NCBI RefSeq assembly: GCF_000802225.1
Contig: NZ_JTDI01000003.1
Coordinates: 868,001 to 932,000, forward strand
Direction of reading: 5' to 3'
Source of the DNA: Novosphingobium malaysiense
GTDB lineage: Bacteria > Pseudomonadota > Alphaproteobacteria > Sphingomonadales > Sphingomonadaceae
DNA length: 64,000 bases
The translations under genes and the position numbers were made by a program. Numbering within the stretch: position 1 is the first letter of the stretch; each line of letters begins with the position of its first letter. Below the pieces are notes generated by a model that saw nothing but the letters and a program-made list of their open reading frames with translations, was not told where the DNA came from and searched no databases. Below are positions 43,097-52,229 of this stretch, in pieces.

Positions 43097-44737
43097 ATGA
43101 CCTACCCGGCGAGCGATCCGACCCGAAGGCCTGGGGATGCACGGCGAGTCTCGCGAGTGCCTCCGAGCCGCTTTCGTATCGGCGCGTTCACGGTCGACCC
43201 CTCCGGCAACCGGCTGGAATGTGCCGGGGTGAGCCACGCGGTCGAGCCGCTGGTCATGGATGTGTTGTGCTTCCTTGCGGGTCGTGCCGGCGAAACGGTC
43301 TCGCGCGACGAGTTGATCGAGCATGTGTGGTTCTTCAACCCCTATGCCGATGAGAGCCTCACTCGCGCAGTCTCGCTCCTCCGCCGCATATTCCGGCAGG
43401 ATCTGCGCACCCGGAACTACATCGAGACTGCTTGGAAGCGGGGCTACAAGCTCACTGCCGAGGTGGCACCGCTGGCGCCGATCCGTCCCGAGGCAGGCAG
43501 GCATCAGGTACTCCTGCGCGAAGACGAATTCGCGGTCGCTGTCCTGCCGTTCCGCCAGCAAACGATCGAAAAGGGCGACGTTTTCCTGACCGACGGGCTG
43601 ACTCGCGATCTGACCATGCTTCTTTCGCGCGTGCCGCGCCTGCGCGTCGCGGCCTACAGCTCAGCGCAGACGGTGCGCGAAGGGGTGGATCGCGCGCCGG
43701 CCATCTCCAATCGGCTGAACGTGCGCTACCTCGTATCGGGTTCACTGGCGCGACAGGGGGCGAACTTCCAATTGCGCATCGCGCTGATGGACGGGGTCGA
43801 CGACGCCCAGCTTTGGGCACAGCGGATCGACGCGCCGCTCGACCAGTTTTTCGCAGTCCAGGACAAGATCGTACTCGACGTTTCAACCTCGCTATCTTCG
43901 GCTCTGCACCTGTCGCATGCAGCGGCGCTTCGGGAACGCAGGCCGTTTCAACTCAACGCCTACGAACTCGTCCAGCGAGCTGAATCGCTACGGCTCAACT
44001 ACAATCGGGAGACAGCGCATGAGATCGTCGGCCTGCTGGAACAGGCGCTGGAAATCGATCCCAAAGACGGTGTCGTTCATGCGGCGCTGGCGGTTCAGCA
44101 CACGCAGAACGTCACAAGCAAGTTCTGCGATGCACCGACCGAGACGTTCTCACTCGCCAAGCGCCATATCGACACCGGACTTGCGCTTTCGCCGCACGAT
44201 CCGGAGGTCCTCGCGGCGGCGGGAATCACCGCGACGATGATGGGCAATGCCCGGCTCGCGGTGCGCCATCTGCGAGCGGCTTTGGACCTGGATCCCAACA
44301 ACGCCCACACACTTGCCGTGCTCGGTTGGCAACAGTGCTGGCTCACCGGCGAAGACGAAGGGTTGCGGATGATCGAGACCGCAGAAGAGCGCGCGCCGCA
44401 TCATCCACGATTCTCGGTCTGGGCCCATTATCGCGGGCATTGCGAAGTCAGGCTCGGCCGCATCGAGCGGGCGATCGAGGCCTACAGGGCCGGCGAAGCA
44501 CGCAACCCCGGATACAGCCTCAATCTGGTGACGCTTGCAGCGGCACAGGCTGTGGCTGGCCAGACCGCGGATGCGCGCGCTACGCTGATGCGTCTGAGAG
44601 CAATCACACCCGACTATGCACTGGAAGACTATAACAATTTGGCCCGTCGAATGGCCTATTGGTTCGGTGAAGATCTCACGCGAGAGGCAATGGTCTGCGC
44701 GATAACAGAGGTCTGGCGTACGTTGCCGGCTGATTGA
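43097..44737 (+). CDS. Winged-helix (OmpR/CadC-type) regulator with TPR repeats
   Basis: A 546-residue protein. Residues about 25-122 form a Trans_reg_C winged helix (SRDELIEHVWFFNPYADESL; RRIFRQDLRTRNYIETAWKR). The next 120 residues (FAVAVLPFRQQ; FLTDGLTRDLTMLLSRVPRL) match the non-enzymatic linker found in adenylate-cyclase-like TPR regulators. From about 270 to the end are TPR-type helices (VHAALAVQHTQN; DLDPNNAHTLAVLGWQQ). There is no membrane helix, unlike CadC. Its divergent neighbour encodes a secreted protein. Confidence 0.87.
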   Translation: MTYPASDPTRRPGDARRVSRVPPSRFRIGAFTVDPSGNRLECAGVSHAVEPLVMDVLCFLAGRAGETVSRDELIEHVWFFNPYADESLTRAVSLLRRIFRQDLRTRNYIETAWKRGYKLTAEVAPLAPIRPEAGRHQVLLREDEFAVAVLPFRQQTIEKGDVFLTDGLTRDLTMLLSRVPRLRVAAYSSAQTVREGVDRAPAISNRLNVRYLVSGSLARQGANFQLRIALMDGVDDAQLWAQRIDAPLDQFFAVQDKIVLDVSTSLSSALHLSHAAALRERRPFQLNAYELVQRAESLRLNYNRETAHEIVGLLEQALEIDPKDGVVHAALAVQHTQNVTSKFCDAPTETFSLAKRHIDTGLALSPHDPEVLAAAGITATMMGNARLAVRHLRAALDLDPNNAHTLAVLGWQQCWLTGEDEGLRMIETAEERAPHHPRFSVWAHYRGHCEVRLGRIERAIEAYRAGEARNPGYSLNLVTLAAAQAVAGQTADARATLMRLRAITPDYALEDYNNLARRMAYWFGEDLTREAMVCAITEVWRTLPAD

Positions 44738-44941
44738 ATTGCTGAGGAATCCGCCATGACGCTATCCGTCATCGGTGCGAAGTTTCCCGAAAGTAAGGAG
44801 GACCAGACCCTGCGTCTCCTTCCTTCTACGCTGTGGAGGTCTGCTGCAATCGTAATAGATTGCTCCAAGCCCGCGCTCGCGCGTATTGCGGCCAATCACC
44901 CGGATAAGGCCTTTGCAGGAGTTCACACTTTATTTCGGGGA

Positions 44942-45018
44942 TGGCGCGCCCGACAGGATTCGAACCTGTGGCCCCCAGATTAGGAATCTGGTGCTCTATC
45001 CTGCTGAGCTACGGGCGC
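44942..45018 (-). tRNA. tRNA-Arg (anticodon CCU)
   Basis: On the minus strand the acceptor arm GCGCCCG pairs with CGGGCGC and the 3' CCA is encoded. The D-arm is AGCTCAGCAGGATAGAGC. The anticodon arm is CCAGA-TTCCTAA-TCTGG, giving anticodon CCT. The T-arm is CAGGTTCGAATCCTG. All four stems are intact. It reads the AGG arginine codon. Confidence 0.97.
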
Positions 45019-45080
45019 GCGCCGGGGTCTCCTAGCTTGGAGGCGGCGCCTTGGCAATCTGCCGAGAACAATCCCGAAAG

Positions 45081-45590
45081 TCAGTTCGTGCTGTCGGGCG
45101 GGGTGACCGGAAATGGTAGCGGCATGACCGAGATTCCCTCGTCCAGAAGTTCCTGGGCCTCTTCCAGCGTGGTCTCGCCGTGGATCGCTTCGGCATCGCG
45201 CTCGCCATAGTGGATCGCCCGGGCATCTTCGGCGAAGGATTGCCCGACGTAGCGCGAATCCTTGAGCGCATCCTCCTGCATCTTCGCCAGCTTGTGCATC
45301 AATTCGACGGCCTTCGGTGGCAGCGGCGCATTGGCGACCGGTGCGGCCGGCTCGGCGGGCTCCTCCACGCGCTGCGGTTTCGCCGGACGGCCCGCGCTGG
45401 AAGGTTCGGGTAATTGGTTGCTCTTGCGCGAGAGACGCGGCGCCTGCATCGCCTTGTCCACATCGGCCGAACCGCAATAGGGACAAGCGACAAGCCCCCT
45501 CTCCCGCTGCGATGCGAAATCGTCCGAGGACTTGAACCAGCCCTCGAATCGGTGGGAGCCTCCTCGGCATTGCAGGTCGTAAACGATCAT
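45081..45590 (-). CDS. DUF1178 protein
   Basis: A 169-residue protein. MIVYDLQCRGGSHRFEGWF at the start and a CPYC pair (ACPYCGSADVDKAMQAPRL) are the DUF1178 signature, probably a zinc ribbon. A Pro/Glu/Ala-rich linker and a C-terminal helix (EDARAIHYGERDAEAIHGE) complete it. The function is unknown. It follows the nitrilase-family gene by seven bases on the same strand and precedes tRNA-Arg. Confidence 0.93.
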   Translation of the reverse strand: MIVYDLQCRGGSHRFEGWFKSSDDFASQRERGLVACPYCGSADVDKAMQAPRLSRKSNQLPEPSSAGRPAKPQRVEEPAEPAAPVANAPLPPKAVELMHKLAKMQEDALKDSRYVGQSFAEDARAIHYGERDAEAIHGETTLEEAQELLDEGISVMPLPFPVTPPDSTN

Positions 45591-45597
45591 CGGATGG

Positions 45598-46413
45598 CTA
45601 TTTGGCGATCTCGCGGCGATTGGCAAGGCTGGGCAGTTGTGCCCGTACCTCGGCAATGCGGGCGGGATCGACCTCGGCATAGCCGAGGCCAGGTTGCGAG
45701 CCCCCCATGTCGAGCAGGACTTCGCCCCACGGATCGATCGCCAGGGAGTGCCCGTATGTCTCGCGCCCGTCCTCATGCCGTCCGACCTGCGCGGCGCTCA
45801 GGACATAGGCGCTCGCTTCCACGGCGCGGGCCCGTTGCAGCAGATGCCAGTGCGCCTTGCCGGTCGGCACGGTGAAGGCGGCCGGAATGGCGATGACATC
45901 GCATCCGGCCCGGCCCAAAGCCTCGAACAGCGCAGGAAAGCGAATATCATAGCAGATGGTCAGCCCGAGCAGCCCGAGCGGCGTTTCCACGGTTACCACG
46001 CGATCTCCGGCCGCATAGGCGTTGGATTCGCGCCAGGATTCGCCGGTATCGAGATCGACGTCGAACATGTGTAACTTGTCGTAACGGGCCTGAATTGCGC
46101 CGTCGGAATCGATCACGAAGGCGCGATTGGCCCATTTCCCGTCTTCGCGCGCAATCGCCAGCGATCCCAGGTGAACCCAGATCCCTTCGCGGGCCGCTGC
46201 CTCGCGAACGGCTGCCAGCACTGCATCCCCGCCCTCGGACCGGATCGCTTCGGCGGCCCGCGAACGCTTGCGATCGAGCAGCCCGGACATCTCAGGAGTA
46301 AACAGCATGGCGGCACCTTCGCTGCGCGCCTCGGCGGCGGCCGCGACGATCGCGGCGGCATTGGCCGCCGGATCGATTCCGGACGTCATCTGCAGAAGGG
46401 CAGCCCGCACCAT
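45598..46413 (-). CDS. Carbon-nitrogen hydrolase (nitrilase/omega-amidase superfamily)
   Basis: A 271-residue hydrolase. The catalytic triad is Glu in LFTPEMS near residue 42, Lys in RYDKLHMFD near 113 and Cys in ICYDIRFP near 147. The sequence is of the Nit1/Nit2 omega-amidase or deaminated-glutathione amidase branch. It lies in the common gene order grxC-nitrilase-DUF1178. Four bases separate it from grxC. The substrate is probably deaminated glutathione, in line with the glutaredoxin neighbour, but this is inference. Confidence 0.92.
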   Translation of the reverse strand: MVRAALLQMTSGIDPAANAAAIVAAAAEARSEGAAMLFTPEMSGLLDRKRSRAAEAIRSEGGDAVLAAVREAAAREGIWVHLGSLAIAREDGKWANRAFVIDSDGAIQARYDKLHMFDVDLDTGESWRESNAYAAGDRVVTVETPLGLLGLTICYDIRFPALFEALGRAGCDVIAIPAAFTVPTGKAHWHLLQRARAVEASAYVLSAAQVGRHEDGRETYGHSLAIDPWGEVLLDMGGSQPGLGYAEVDPARIAEVRAQLPSLANRREIAK

Positions 46414-46417
46414 CGGG

Positions 46418-46681
46418 TCAGAGGCCGAGCGCCGGATCGAGCTTGCCATCACGCTCGAGCGCGTTGACCTCGTCGAAGCCGCCATAGGGCTTGCCGTCGA
46501 TCAGGATCTGGGGGACCGTGCGGGCACCCGGCACGCGCTCTTCCATCTCGGCGCGCTTGGGACCGCCCATGGTCACGTCGTACTCTTCGTAGGCCACCCC
46601 CTTGCGATCGAACAGCGACTTGGCCGCGACGCAGTAGGGGCACCCCCACTTGGTGTACATTTCGACCTTGGGCTGGCTCAT
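46418..46681 (-). CDS. grxC: Glutaredoxin 3
   Basis: An 87-residue glutaredoxin. The active site is WGCPYCVAAK near residue 13. The cis-proline is in ARTVPQILI, and GGFDEVNAL binds the glutathione gamma-glutamyl end. It reduces disulphides with glutathione in the cytoplasm. It heads the grxC-nitrilase-DUF1178 operon on the minus strand. Confidence 0.96.
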   Translation of the reverse strand: MSQPKVEMYTKWGCPYCVAAKSLFDRKGVAYEEYDVTMGGPKRAEMEERVPGARTVPQILIDGKPYGGFDEVNALERDGKLDPALGL

Positions 46682-46712
46682 GCGGCGCTCCTTCTTTGCC
46701 TGTGTGACGACC

Positions 46713-46740
46713 CTTGAAACCGCGGGCCGCTAGCATATCT
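46713..46740 (+). promoter_or_regulatory. RpoH (heat-shock sigma) promoter of hsp20
   Basis: CTTG at 46713-46716, 17 bases, CATATCT at 46734-46740, close to the alphaproteobacterial RpoH consensus CTTG-N17-CYTATNT. The predicted transcription start near 46747 leaves a 95-base leader. Confidence 0.7.
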
Positions 46741-46746
46741 AGGGTT

Positions 46747-46841
46747 TCGAGTCATGGCCCGCCATGGGGATGACTCATCAAGGAGGCGCCGGGTTCCCGG
46801 GCCTCGCCGAAACGAAGATTGCTCATTGGAGGATTTTTGTC
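46747..46841 (+). ncRNA. ROSE-type RNA thermometer in the hsp20 leader
   Basis: Three stem-loops can be drawn. The first is GAGTCAT (46749-46755) with ATGACTC (46770-46776). The second is GAGGC-CCGGG (46783-46793) with CCCGG-GCCTC (46796-46805). The third pairs AAGATTGCT with AGGATTTTT across a six-base loop, hiding the Shine-Dalgarno GGAGGA and including the U-U and G-G mismatches typical of ROSE elements. Heat would open it. Confidence 0.75.
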
Positions 46842-47312
46842 ATGAACCGTATCGATTTTTCGCCCTATCGCCGCACCATGGTGGGCTTCGACCGCCTTTT
46901 CGACATGATCGAGAATCAGGGACGCGCCAACACCGGCGACAAGTATCCGCCGTTCAATATAGAGCGGCTGGGTGACGATGCCTATCGCATCACCCTTGCC
47001 GTGGCCGGGTTCCGCGCAGCCGACATCGACATCACCGCGCAGGCCAACCTGCTGATCGTGAAGGGCAACAAGCCCGATGATTCGTCGGAAGGTGAATATC
47101 TGCACGTGGGAATCGCCCAGCGCGGCTTCGAGCGTCGCTTCGAACTGGCCGATTATGTGCGCGTGGATAGCGCCGATCTTGCCGACGGCTTGCTCGTGAT
47201 CAACCTCGTACGCGAAGTTCCCGATGCCATGAAGCCCAAGAAGATCGCCATCGGCGGCAATCAACTAACTGTCGTAGATGGTGAATCCGACAAGGATAGT
47301 GCTGCGGCCTGA
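46842..47312 (+). CDS. Small heat-shock protein, Hsp20/IbpA type
   Basis: A 156-residue alpha-crystallin protein. The N-terminal arm FSPYRRTMVGFDRLFDM is the IbpA/HspA start. The alpha-crystallin domain covers about residues 35-125 (YRITLAVAGFRAADIDI; GLLVINLVREVPD). The C-terminal I-x-I-type anchor is likely KIAIGG. It holds unfolding proteins soluble in the cytoplasm. It has both a heat-shock promoter and an RNA thermometer. Longer frames through the leader are not coding. Confidence 0.95.
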   Translation: MNRIDFSPYRRTMVGFDRLFDMIENQGRANTGDKYPPFNIERLGDDAYRITLAVAGFRAADIDITAQANLLIVKGNKPDDSSEGEYLHVGIAQRGFERRFELADYVRVDSADLADGLLVINLVREVPDAMKPKKIAIGGNQLTVVDGESDKDSAAA

Positions 47313-47348
47313 CGCCGGGAGCGGCGATCAAAAAGCCAGGAAAACCGA

Positions 47349-47376
47349 GGCGGTCCGGGTGCCCGGGCCGCCTTTG
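47349..47376 (+). terminator. Terminator after hsp20
   Basis: GGCGGTCCGGG (47349-47359) pairs with CCCGGGCCGCC (47362-47372), one G-T pair, followed by TTTGT. It lies 37 bases after the hsp20 stop. Confidence 0.7.
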
Positions 47377-47433
47377 TCGTGGTTAACGTTAGCGCGGTGT
47401 TCACCATGCCGTCACTGTACCGGGTAAAGTTCC

Positions 47434-47452
47434 CTAAGCTTTTACCTAAGCA
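47434..47452. repeat. Direct repeat CCTAAGC, 12-base period, before the chemoreceptor gene
   Basis: CCTAAGC at 47434-47440 and 47446-47452 in the 170-base region before the MCP gene. The period of about one helical turn would suit a protein binding site. It may be chance. Confidence 0.25.
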
Positions 47453-47547
47453 ATTGTAGGGCTATTGCCCCTGCTTCACTTAAATTCGCTCACACCCATA
47501 CTGGCTAAACGGTCTCCTGCCCTACCCCCCCAGGAGACGGATTAGCC

Positions 47548-49443
47548 ATGAAACGTTTGAAGATCGCCCACCGGCTGGTGTTCGCCTTCAGCCTTCTGCT
47601 GGCCATCACGGCTGGCATGGGACTGTTTGCCGTCCGCCAGATCGGTGAGGTCAATTCGCTCACCAGCGAGCTGACGAGCAATTCACTGCCGGCAGCGCAG
47701 GCGCTTGGCGACCTTCACGCCTATGCATCCCAATACCGCATTCATCAGGCCGACACGCTCGAGGCCGCCGGCACGCCGGGATGGGAACGCCAGACCAAGG
47801 TCCTGCGCAATTCCGGCGCGGTTATCGACGGGGTGCTCGACGATTACCGCAAGCACATCCACCAGCCCGCGCAGATCGAGGCGCTTGAGCAGGTCCGTGC
47901 CGACTGGCAGGCGTACGTGGCCCAGAACGATGCAATGCTCGAACTGGCGCAATCCGATCCCGAAGCGGCCCTCGAAACCTTCCAGGCCGAAGGGCTCGAC
48001 AGCTTCTACAATCTCGAAGACCACCTGCTCACGCTGATCGACCTCAACACGAAGGCCGCAGATGCCGCATCCAAGCGTGGTGAAGCGATCTATGCGAAGG
48101 CCAGCAAGATCATGACCGGCGCTGCGCTGGGCGGCCTCGCCTGTGCGGCGATCCTGCTGTTCGTGATGATGCGGTCCGTCGCGCGGCCGATCAAGCGGCT
48201 GGACGGCGCCGTGCGCTGCCTGGTCGAAGGCGATACGGATGTCGTCATCCCGGGTGTCGAGCGCATGGACGAACTCGGCAGTCTTGCCCGCGCTCTGGAA
48301 CGCTTCCAGGGCCTGGCGCGCGCCGATCAGGAACGCGCGCACGAGGAACAGGAACGTGCCAAGCACCTGCAGCACACCGTGCAGGCCATCGGTGACGGCC
48401 TGGCAAAGCTTGCCGAGGGCGACCTCGCCATTCGCCTTGCCGAGGATGGCGATGGCGCCCTCGCCCGCCTGCCGGTCGACTACAACCTTGCTGTAGCCCG
48501 CCTGGCGGAAACGATGCGCCAGATCGTCGATGGCTGCAATTCGATCCGCGTCGGCACCGACGAGATCGCCGCGGCGACCTCGGATCTCGCCGGCCGCACC
48601 GAGCAGCAGGCCAGTTCGCTGGCCGACACCGCCCGCACGCTCAACGAGTTCACCAGCGTGGTCCAGGTTACCGCGGACAATGCCCGCCAGACCAGCACGC
48701 GTCTGCTCGTCGCCCGCGACACGGCCACCAAGGTCGAGGACATCGCCCACCAGGCCGTCGATGCCATGCGCGGTATCGAAACGACCTCCAAGGAGATGGC
48801 CGCGATCATCAACACGATCGACGGTATCGCCTTCCAGACCAACCTTCTCGCCCTCAATGCCGGCGTTGAGGCCGCCCGTGCGGGGGAAGCGGGCAAGGGC
48901 TTCGCGGTCGTCGCCACCGAGGTCCGCGCGCTGGCACAGCGTTCGGCCGACGCCGCCAACGACATCCGCGGCCTGATCGATCGCAGCACCAAACAAGTCG
49001 GCGATGGCGTCTCGCTGGTGGAAAGCAGCGGCGATGCCCTGCGCCAGATCGTCGGCGAAGTCGCCACGGTCTCCTCGCTGGTCGAGGAAATCGCCGGTGC
49101 CGCGGAAAAGCAGGCCGAAGGCATTACCGAGATCTCGGGCATGGTTGCCGGGATGGACACCTTCACCCAGCAGAACGCGGCCATGGTCGAGGAAAGCTCG
49201 GCCGGTAGCCGAAATCTCTCGCACGAAACGCAGCGCCTGATGAGCCAGATGGCCGCCTTCCGGCTTGGCGACGGCGAACCTGGCTACACCTACGAGGCTT
49301 CGGCCCACGGTCTTCCGGCCGCCGATGCAGCCAACACGCAGGAGTCGGAACCGGACCATGCCCCTGAAGCCCCGGTACGCAAGCCGGCAGCCGCCGTCTC
49401 GGGTGCGAACGCCCTCGCCCTCGATGACTGGAGCGAATTCTAA
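47548..49443 (+). CDS. Methyl-accepting chemotaxis protein
   Basis: A 631-residue transmembrane chemoreceptor. Membrane helix 1 spans about residues 9-28. A periplasmic four-helix bundle of about 160 residues is the sensor. Helix 2 spans about 189-208 ([18 protein letters not shown]), followed by HAMP. The signalling tip is [20 protein letters not shown] near residue 450. The C-terminal end DDWSEF is separated by a flexible acidic tail and resembles the pentapeptide that tethers CheR/CheB. No other chemotaxis gene is near. The ligand is unknown. The leader contains a strong ribosome site GGAGACGG. Confidence 0.95.
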   Translation: MKRLKIAHRLVFAFSLLLAITAGMGLFAVRQIGEVNSLTSELTSNSLPAAQALGDLHAYASQYRIHQADTLEAAGTPGWERQTKVLRNSGAVIDGVLDDYRKHIHQPAQIEALEQVRADWQAYVAQNDAMLELAQSDPEAALETFQAEGLDSFYNLEDHLLTLIDLNTKAADAASKRGEAIYAKASKIMTGAALGGLACAAILLFVMMRSVARPIKRLDGAVRCLVEGDTDVVIPGVERMDELGSLARALERFQGLARADQERAHEEQERAKHLQHTVQAIGDGLAKLAEGDLAIRLAEDGDGALARLPVDYNLAVARLAETMRQIVDGCNSIRVGTDEIAAATSDLAGRTEQQASSLADTARTLNEFTSVVQVTADNARQTSTRLLVARDTATKVEDIAHQAVDAMRGIETTSKEMAAIINTIDGIAFQTNLLALNAGVEAARAGEAGKGFAVVATEVRALAQRSADAANDIRGLIDRSTKQVGDGVSLVESSGDALRQIVGEVATVSSLVEEIAGAAEKQAEGITEISGMVAGMDTFTQQNAAMVEESSAGSRNLSHETQRLMSQMAAFRLGDGEPGYTYEASAHGLPAADAANTQESEPDHAPEAPVRKPAAAVSGANALALDDWSEF

Positions 49444-49513
49444 GACGTTTTTTTGAGTGCCCCCCGGACGATGGGCCTTCGAGCCACTGTCCGACCGGAA
49501 ATGGAGAATGACC

Positions 49514-49855
49514 ATGAAGAAAACAATTCTGAAAATTTCCGCAGCGCTTTCGGTTGTAGCCATGACCGCAAGCCCGGCTCTGGCCGACGACTGGCTGAAC
49601 AACGTGAAACGCGTCGTCGCTTCCAAGCAGACCTATCCGCGCACGGCGCAGATGCGCGGCGAGGAAGGCACCGCCCAGGTGAAGGTCTTCATCTCGGCAT
49701 CGGGCAAGGTCGAAAAGGCCGAACTGGTCGGCTCGTCGGGATCGCGGTCGCTCGACAAGGAAGCGGTATCGCTGATGTCGCGCGTCGGCAACCTGCCCGC
49801 ACCGCCGGCCGGCACCAGCTCGGTCGTGCTGCCGCTGACCTGGAAGCTGATCTAA
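49514..49855 (+). CDS. Secreted TonB C-terminal-domain protein
   Basis: A 113-residue protein with a signal peptide (residues 1-23, ending in ALA) and a TonB-type C-terminal domain (YPRTAQMRGEEGTAQVKVF; SGSRSLDKEAVSLMSRV). It lacks the Pro-rich linker and membrane anchor of full TonB, so it is probably not an energy transducer itself. Such short secreted TonB-domain proteins are common in sphingomonads. ATG 49514 is chosen because GGAG lies seven bases upstream; 49508 is closer to it but poorly spaced. Confidence 0.8.
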   Translation: MKKTILKISAALSVVAMTASPALADDWLNNVKRVVASKQTYPRTAQMRGEEGTAQVKVFISASGKVEKAELVGSSGSRSLDKEAVSLMSRVGNLPAPPAGTSSVVLPLTWKLI

Positions 49856-49896
49856 GCCGATCAGCGCGGCGAGCCCAGGCTCGCCTTCCGGACAAA

Positions 49897-49930
49897 AAAA
49901 GACCGGCTCCCATCGGGGCCGGTCTTTCTT
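49897..49930. terminator. Bidirectional terminator between the TonB-domain gene and pyrG
   Basis: AAAGACCGGCTCC pairs with GGGGCCGGTCTTT (one G-T pair) around CATC. Runs of A on the left and T on the right give T-tracts on both strands. It lies between two convergent genes. Confidence 0.85.
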
Positions 49931-49933
49931 GTG

Positions 49934-51562
49934 TCAGACGAGGCGGGCCTGTTGCAGGGCCGCGGCTATGAAGCCTGAAAACAGCGGGTGCGGATCGAAT
50001 GGCTTGGACTTGAGTTCCGGATGGAACTGCACGCCGACGAAGAACGGATGCTCGGGCCGTTCGACGATTTCGGGCAGCAAACCATCGGGCGACATGCCCG
50101 AGAAGATCAGGCCGCCACCTTCCAATGCATCGCGATAGGCCACGTTGACCTCGTAGCGGTGGCGGTGACGCTCGCTGATCTGGTTGCTGCCATAGATCGC
50201 GGCGATCTTGCTGTTGGGCGAAAGCAAGGCGGGATAGGCACCGAGGCGCATGGTCCCGCCAAGGTCACCGCCCTCGGCACGCTTCTGCAAACCGTCCTTG
50301 CTCATCCACTCTGTAATGATGCCGACGACCGGCTCTTCGGTCTGCCCGAATTCGGTCGACCCAGCCTTGGCAATGCCGACCGAGCGCGCCCCCTCGACGC
50401 AGGCCATCTGCATGCCGAGACAGATCCCGAAGAACGGAACGCCTCGCTCGCGGGCGAAACGCACCGCCGCGATCTTGCCCTCGGTCCCGCGCTCGCCGAA
50501 GCCGCCCGGCACGAGGATGCCATGCATCGGTTCGAGGGCGGCGGCGATCTCGGAATCTTCCTGCTCGAAGATCTCGGCGTCGATCCAGCGTATCTTGACC
50601 TTCACCCGGTTGGCCATGCCGCCGTGCACGAGCGCTTCGTTGAGCGACTTGTAGGCGTCCGGAAGGCCGACGTACTTGCCGACCACGCCGATGGTCACTT
50701 CCCCCTCTGGGTGGTCGTAACGGTCCGCGATGTCCTGCCAGCGCGTGAGGTCGGGATCGGGCGATTGCATGCCAAAGTGGTGCAGAACCGCCGCATCCAG
50801 CCCCTCGCCGTGATACTGCAGCGGGACATGGTAGATGTTGGGCGCGTCGAGCGCGGGAATGACGGCTTCGCGCCGCACGTTGCAGAACAGCGCGATCTTG
50901 GCGCGTTCGCTGTCGGGCAGCGGGCGTTCGCAGCGGCACAGCAGGACGTCGGGCTGGATGCCGAGGCCGGTCAGCTCACGGACCGAGTGTTGCGTCGGCT
51001 TGGTCTTCAGCTCACCGGCTGCGGCAATGTAGGGAACCAGCGTGACGTGGACGAAGCAGCTCTGTTCGCGGCCAAGCTCGTTGCGCAGCTGGCGCATGGC
51101 CTCGACAAAGGGCAGGCCCTCGATGTCGCCGACGGTGCCACCGATCTCGCACAGCACGAAGTCAAGGTCGTCGGTATCGGCCTGCGCGAAATCCTTGATC
51201 GCGTCGGTGACATGCGGGATCACCTGTACCGTGGCGCCGAGATAGTCGCCGCGGCGTTCCTTGGCGATGATGTCGCGATAGATACGGCCCGAGGTGATGT
51301 TGTCGCCCTGGTGCGCCGAGACGCCGGTGAAGCGCTCATAGTGCCCCAGGTCGAGGTCGGTTTCCGCCCCGTCGTCGGTCACGTAGACCTCGCCGTGCTG
51401 ATACGGGCTCATCGTGCCCGGATCGACGTTGAGATAGGGGTCGAACTTGCGGATTCGCACCTTGAACCCGCGCGCCTGCAGCAGTGCTGCAAGGCTCGCC
51501 GCCATGAGGCCCTTGCCGAGCGAGGAAACCACGCCGCCGGTGATAAAAATATGCCGCGCCAT
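49934..51562 (-). CDS. pyrG: CTP synthase
   Basis: A 542-residue CTP synthase. The N-terminal synthetase half begins with [18 protein letters not shown] and has [17 protein letters not shown]. The C-terminal glutaminase half has [10 protein letters not shown] and the catalytic Cys in GICLGMQ, with the His/Glu near FHPELKSKP. It makes CTP from UTP, ATP and glutamine. It is the third gene downstream of tpiA and secG on the minus strand. Confidence 0.98.
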   Translation of the reverse strand: MARHIFITGGVVSSLGKGLMAASLAALLQARGFKVRIRKFDPYLNVDPGTMSPYQHGEVYVTDDGAETDLDLGHYERFTGVSAHQGDNITSGRIYRDIIAKERRGDYLGATVQVIPHVTDAIKDFAQADTDDLDFVLCEIGGTVGDIEGLPFVEAMRQLRNELGREQSCFVHVTLVPYIAAAGELKTKPTQHSVRELTGLGIQPDVLLCRCERPLPDSERAKIALFCNVRREAVIPALDAPNIYHVPLQYHGEGLDAAVLHHFGMQSPDPDLTRWQDIADRYDHPEGEVTIGVVGKYVGLPDAYKSLNEALVHGGMANRVKVKIRWIDAEIFEQEDSEIAAALEPMHGILVPGGFGERGTEGKIAAVRFARERGVPFFGICLGMQMACVEGARSVGIAKAGSTEFGQTEEPVVGIITEWMSKDGLQKRAEGGDLGGTMRLGAYPALLSPNSKIAAIYGSNQISERHRHRYEVNVAYRDALEGGGLIFSGMSPDGLLPEIVERPEHPFFVGVQFHPELKSKPFDPHPLFSGFIAAALQQARLV

Positions 51563-51692
51563 GGGAGTCGGGCCTTAAATTGCATGGGGGCCCCAGGGCA
51601 AGCACCCAGAGCCTCAATCCACAGGACAAACACGAGGAATCACCCTCTGGCAGCGCCAGACGGCATTCCGGTTACGGTAAAACGCTTGAGGG

Positions 51693-52082
51693 TTACTGCT
51701 TGGCAGCTCCCGAAAGCGGATCGTCGGCGGGCGCCTGCTGGGCAGGAGTCGCGTCGCCAGCGGCCGCAGCACCCTTGTCGGCGGCCCCTGCCAGCGGATC
51801 GGCTGGCTGAGCCGGGGCGGTGTTGCGCTCGAGCGAGGTGTCGATGTCGCGGCCGGAAGTCTGATCCACGGCCAGAGCGGCCAGTACGATGCTGAGAGCC
51901 ACGAAGAGAGTCGCCAGAACCGCCGTCGCCCGCGTCAGGAAATTGGCTGCGCCCCGTGCGGACATCAGCCCCGAGGGACTGCCGCCGACACCAAGGCCGC
52001 CGCCTTCGGACTGCTGCATCAGGACTACGGCAACGAGGCCCGCTGCAATCAGCGCCTGGACCACGGTGAGGAAAAGGAACAT
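51693..52082 (-). CDS. secG: Protein-export membrane protein SecG
   Basis: A 129-residue protein. Two membrane helices (VVQALIAAGLVAVVLMQ; ATLFVALSIVLAALA) flank the conserved loop GGGLGVGGSPSGLMSARGAANFL. It joins SecYE in the translocon. A long Ala/Pro/Asp-rich C-terminal tail is typical of alphaproteobacterial SecG. It follows tpiA, the usual order in this group. Confidence 0.94.
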   Translation of the reverse strand: MFLFLTVVQALIAAGLVAVVLMQQSEGGGLGVGGSPSGLMSARGAANFLTRATAVLATLFVALSIVLAALAVDQTSGRDIDTSLERNTAPAQPADPLAGAADKGAAAAGDATPAQQAPADDPLSGAAKQ

Positions 52083-52229
52083 CTTCGTATCAGCCTTCTG
52101 GCGGGCCTAGCGCCCACATCGTTCGCCGCGCAGATAGGCCCTAGGCAGGCTTCGCGCAACCCGTGTCTTGGCCGTCTTCGGCCTCCATCGGCCGGGACGG
52201 ACAAGCCTTGCCCGTCCCGCCGCATCGTT

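Noticed and set aside
44756..44983. A 75-codon plus-strand frame ending in RQDSNLWPPD
   Set aside because: The end is the common false translation across the antisense strand of a tRNA gene; the start region has no other support.
49988..51895. A 635-codon plus-strand frame opposite pyrG and part of secG
   Set aside because: Antisense to two housekeeping genes with full motifs.
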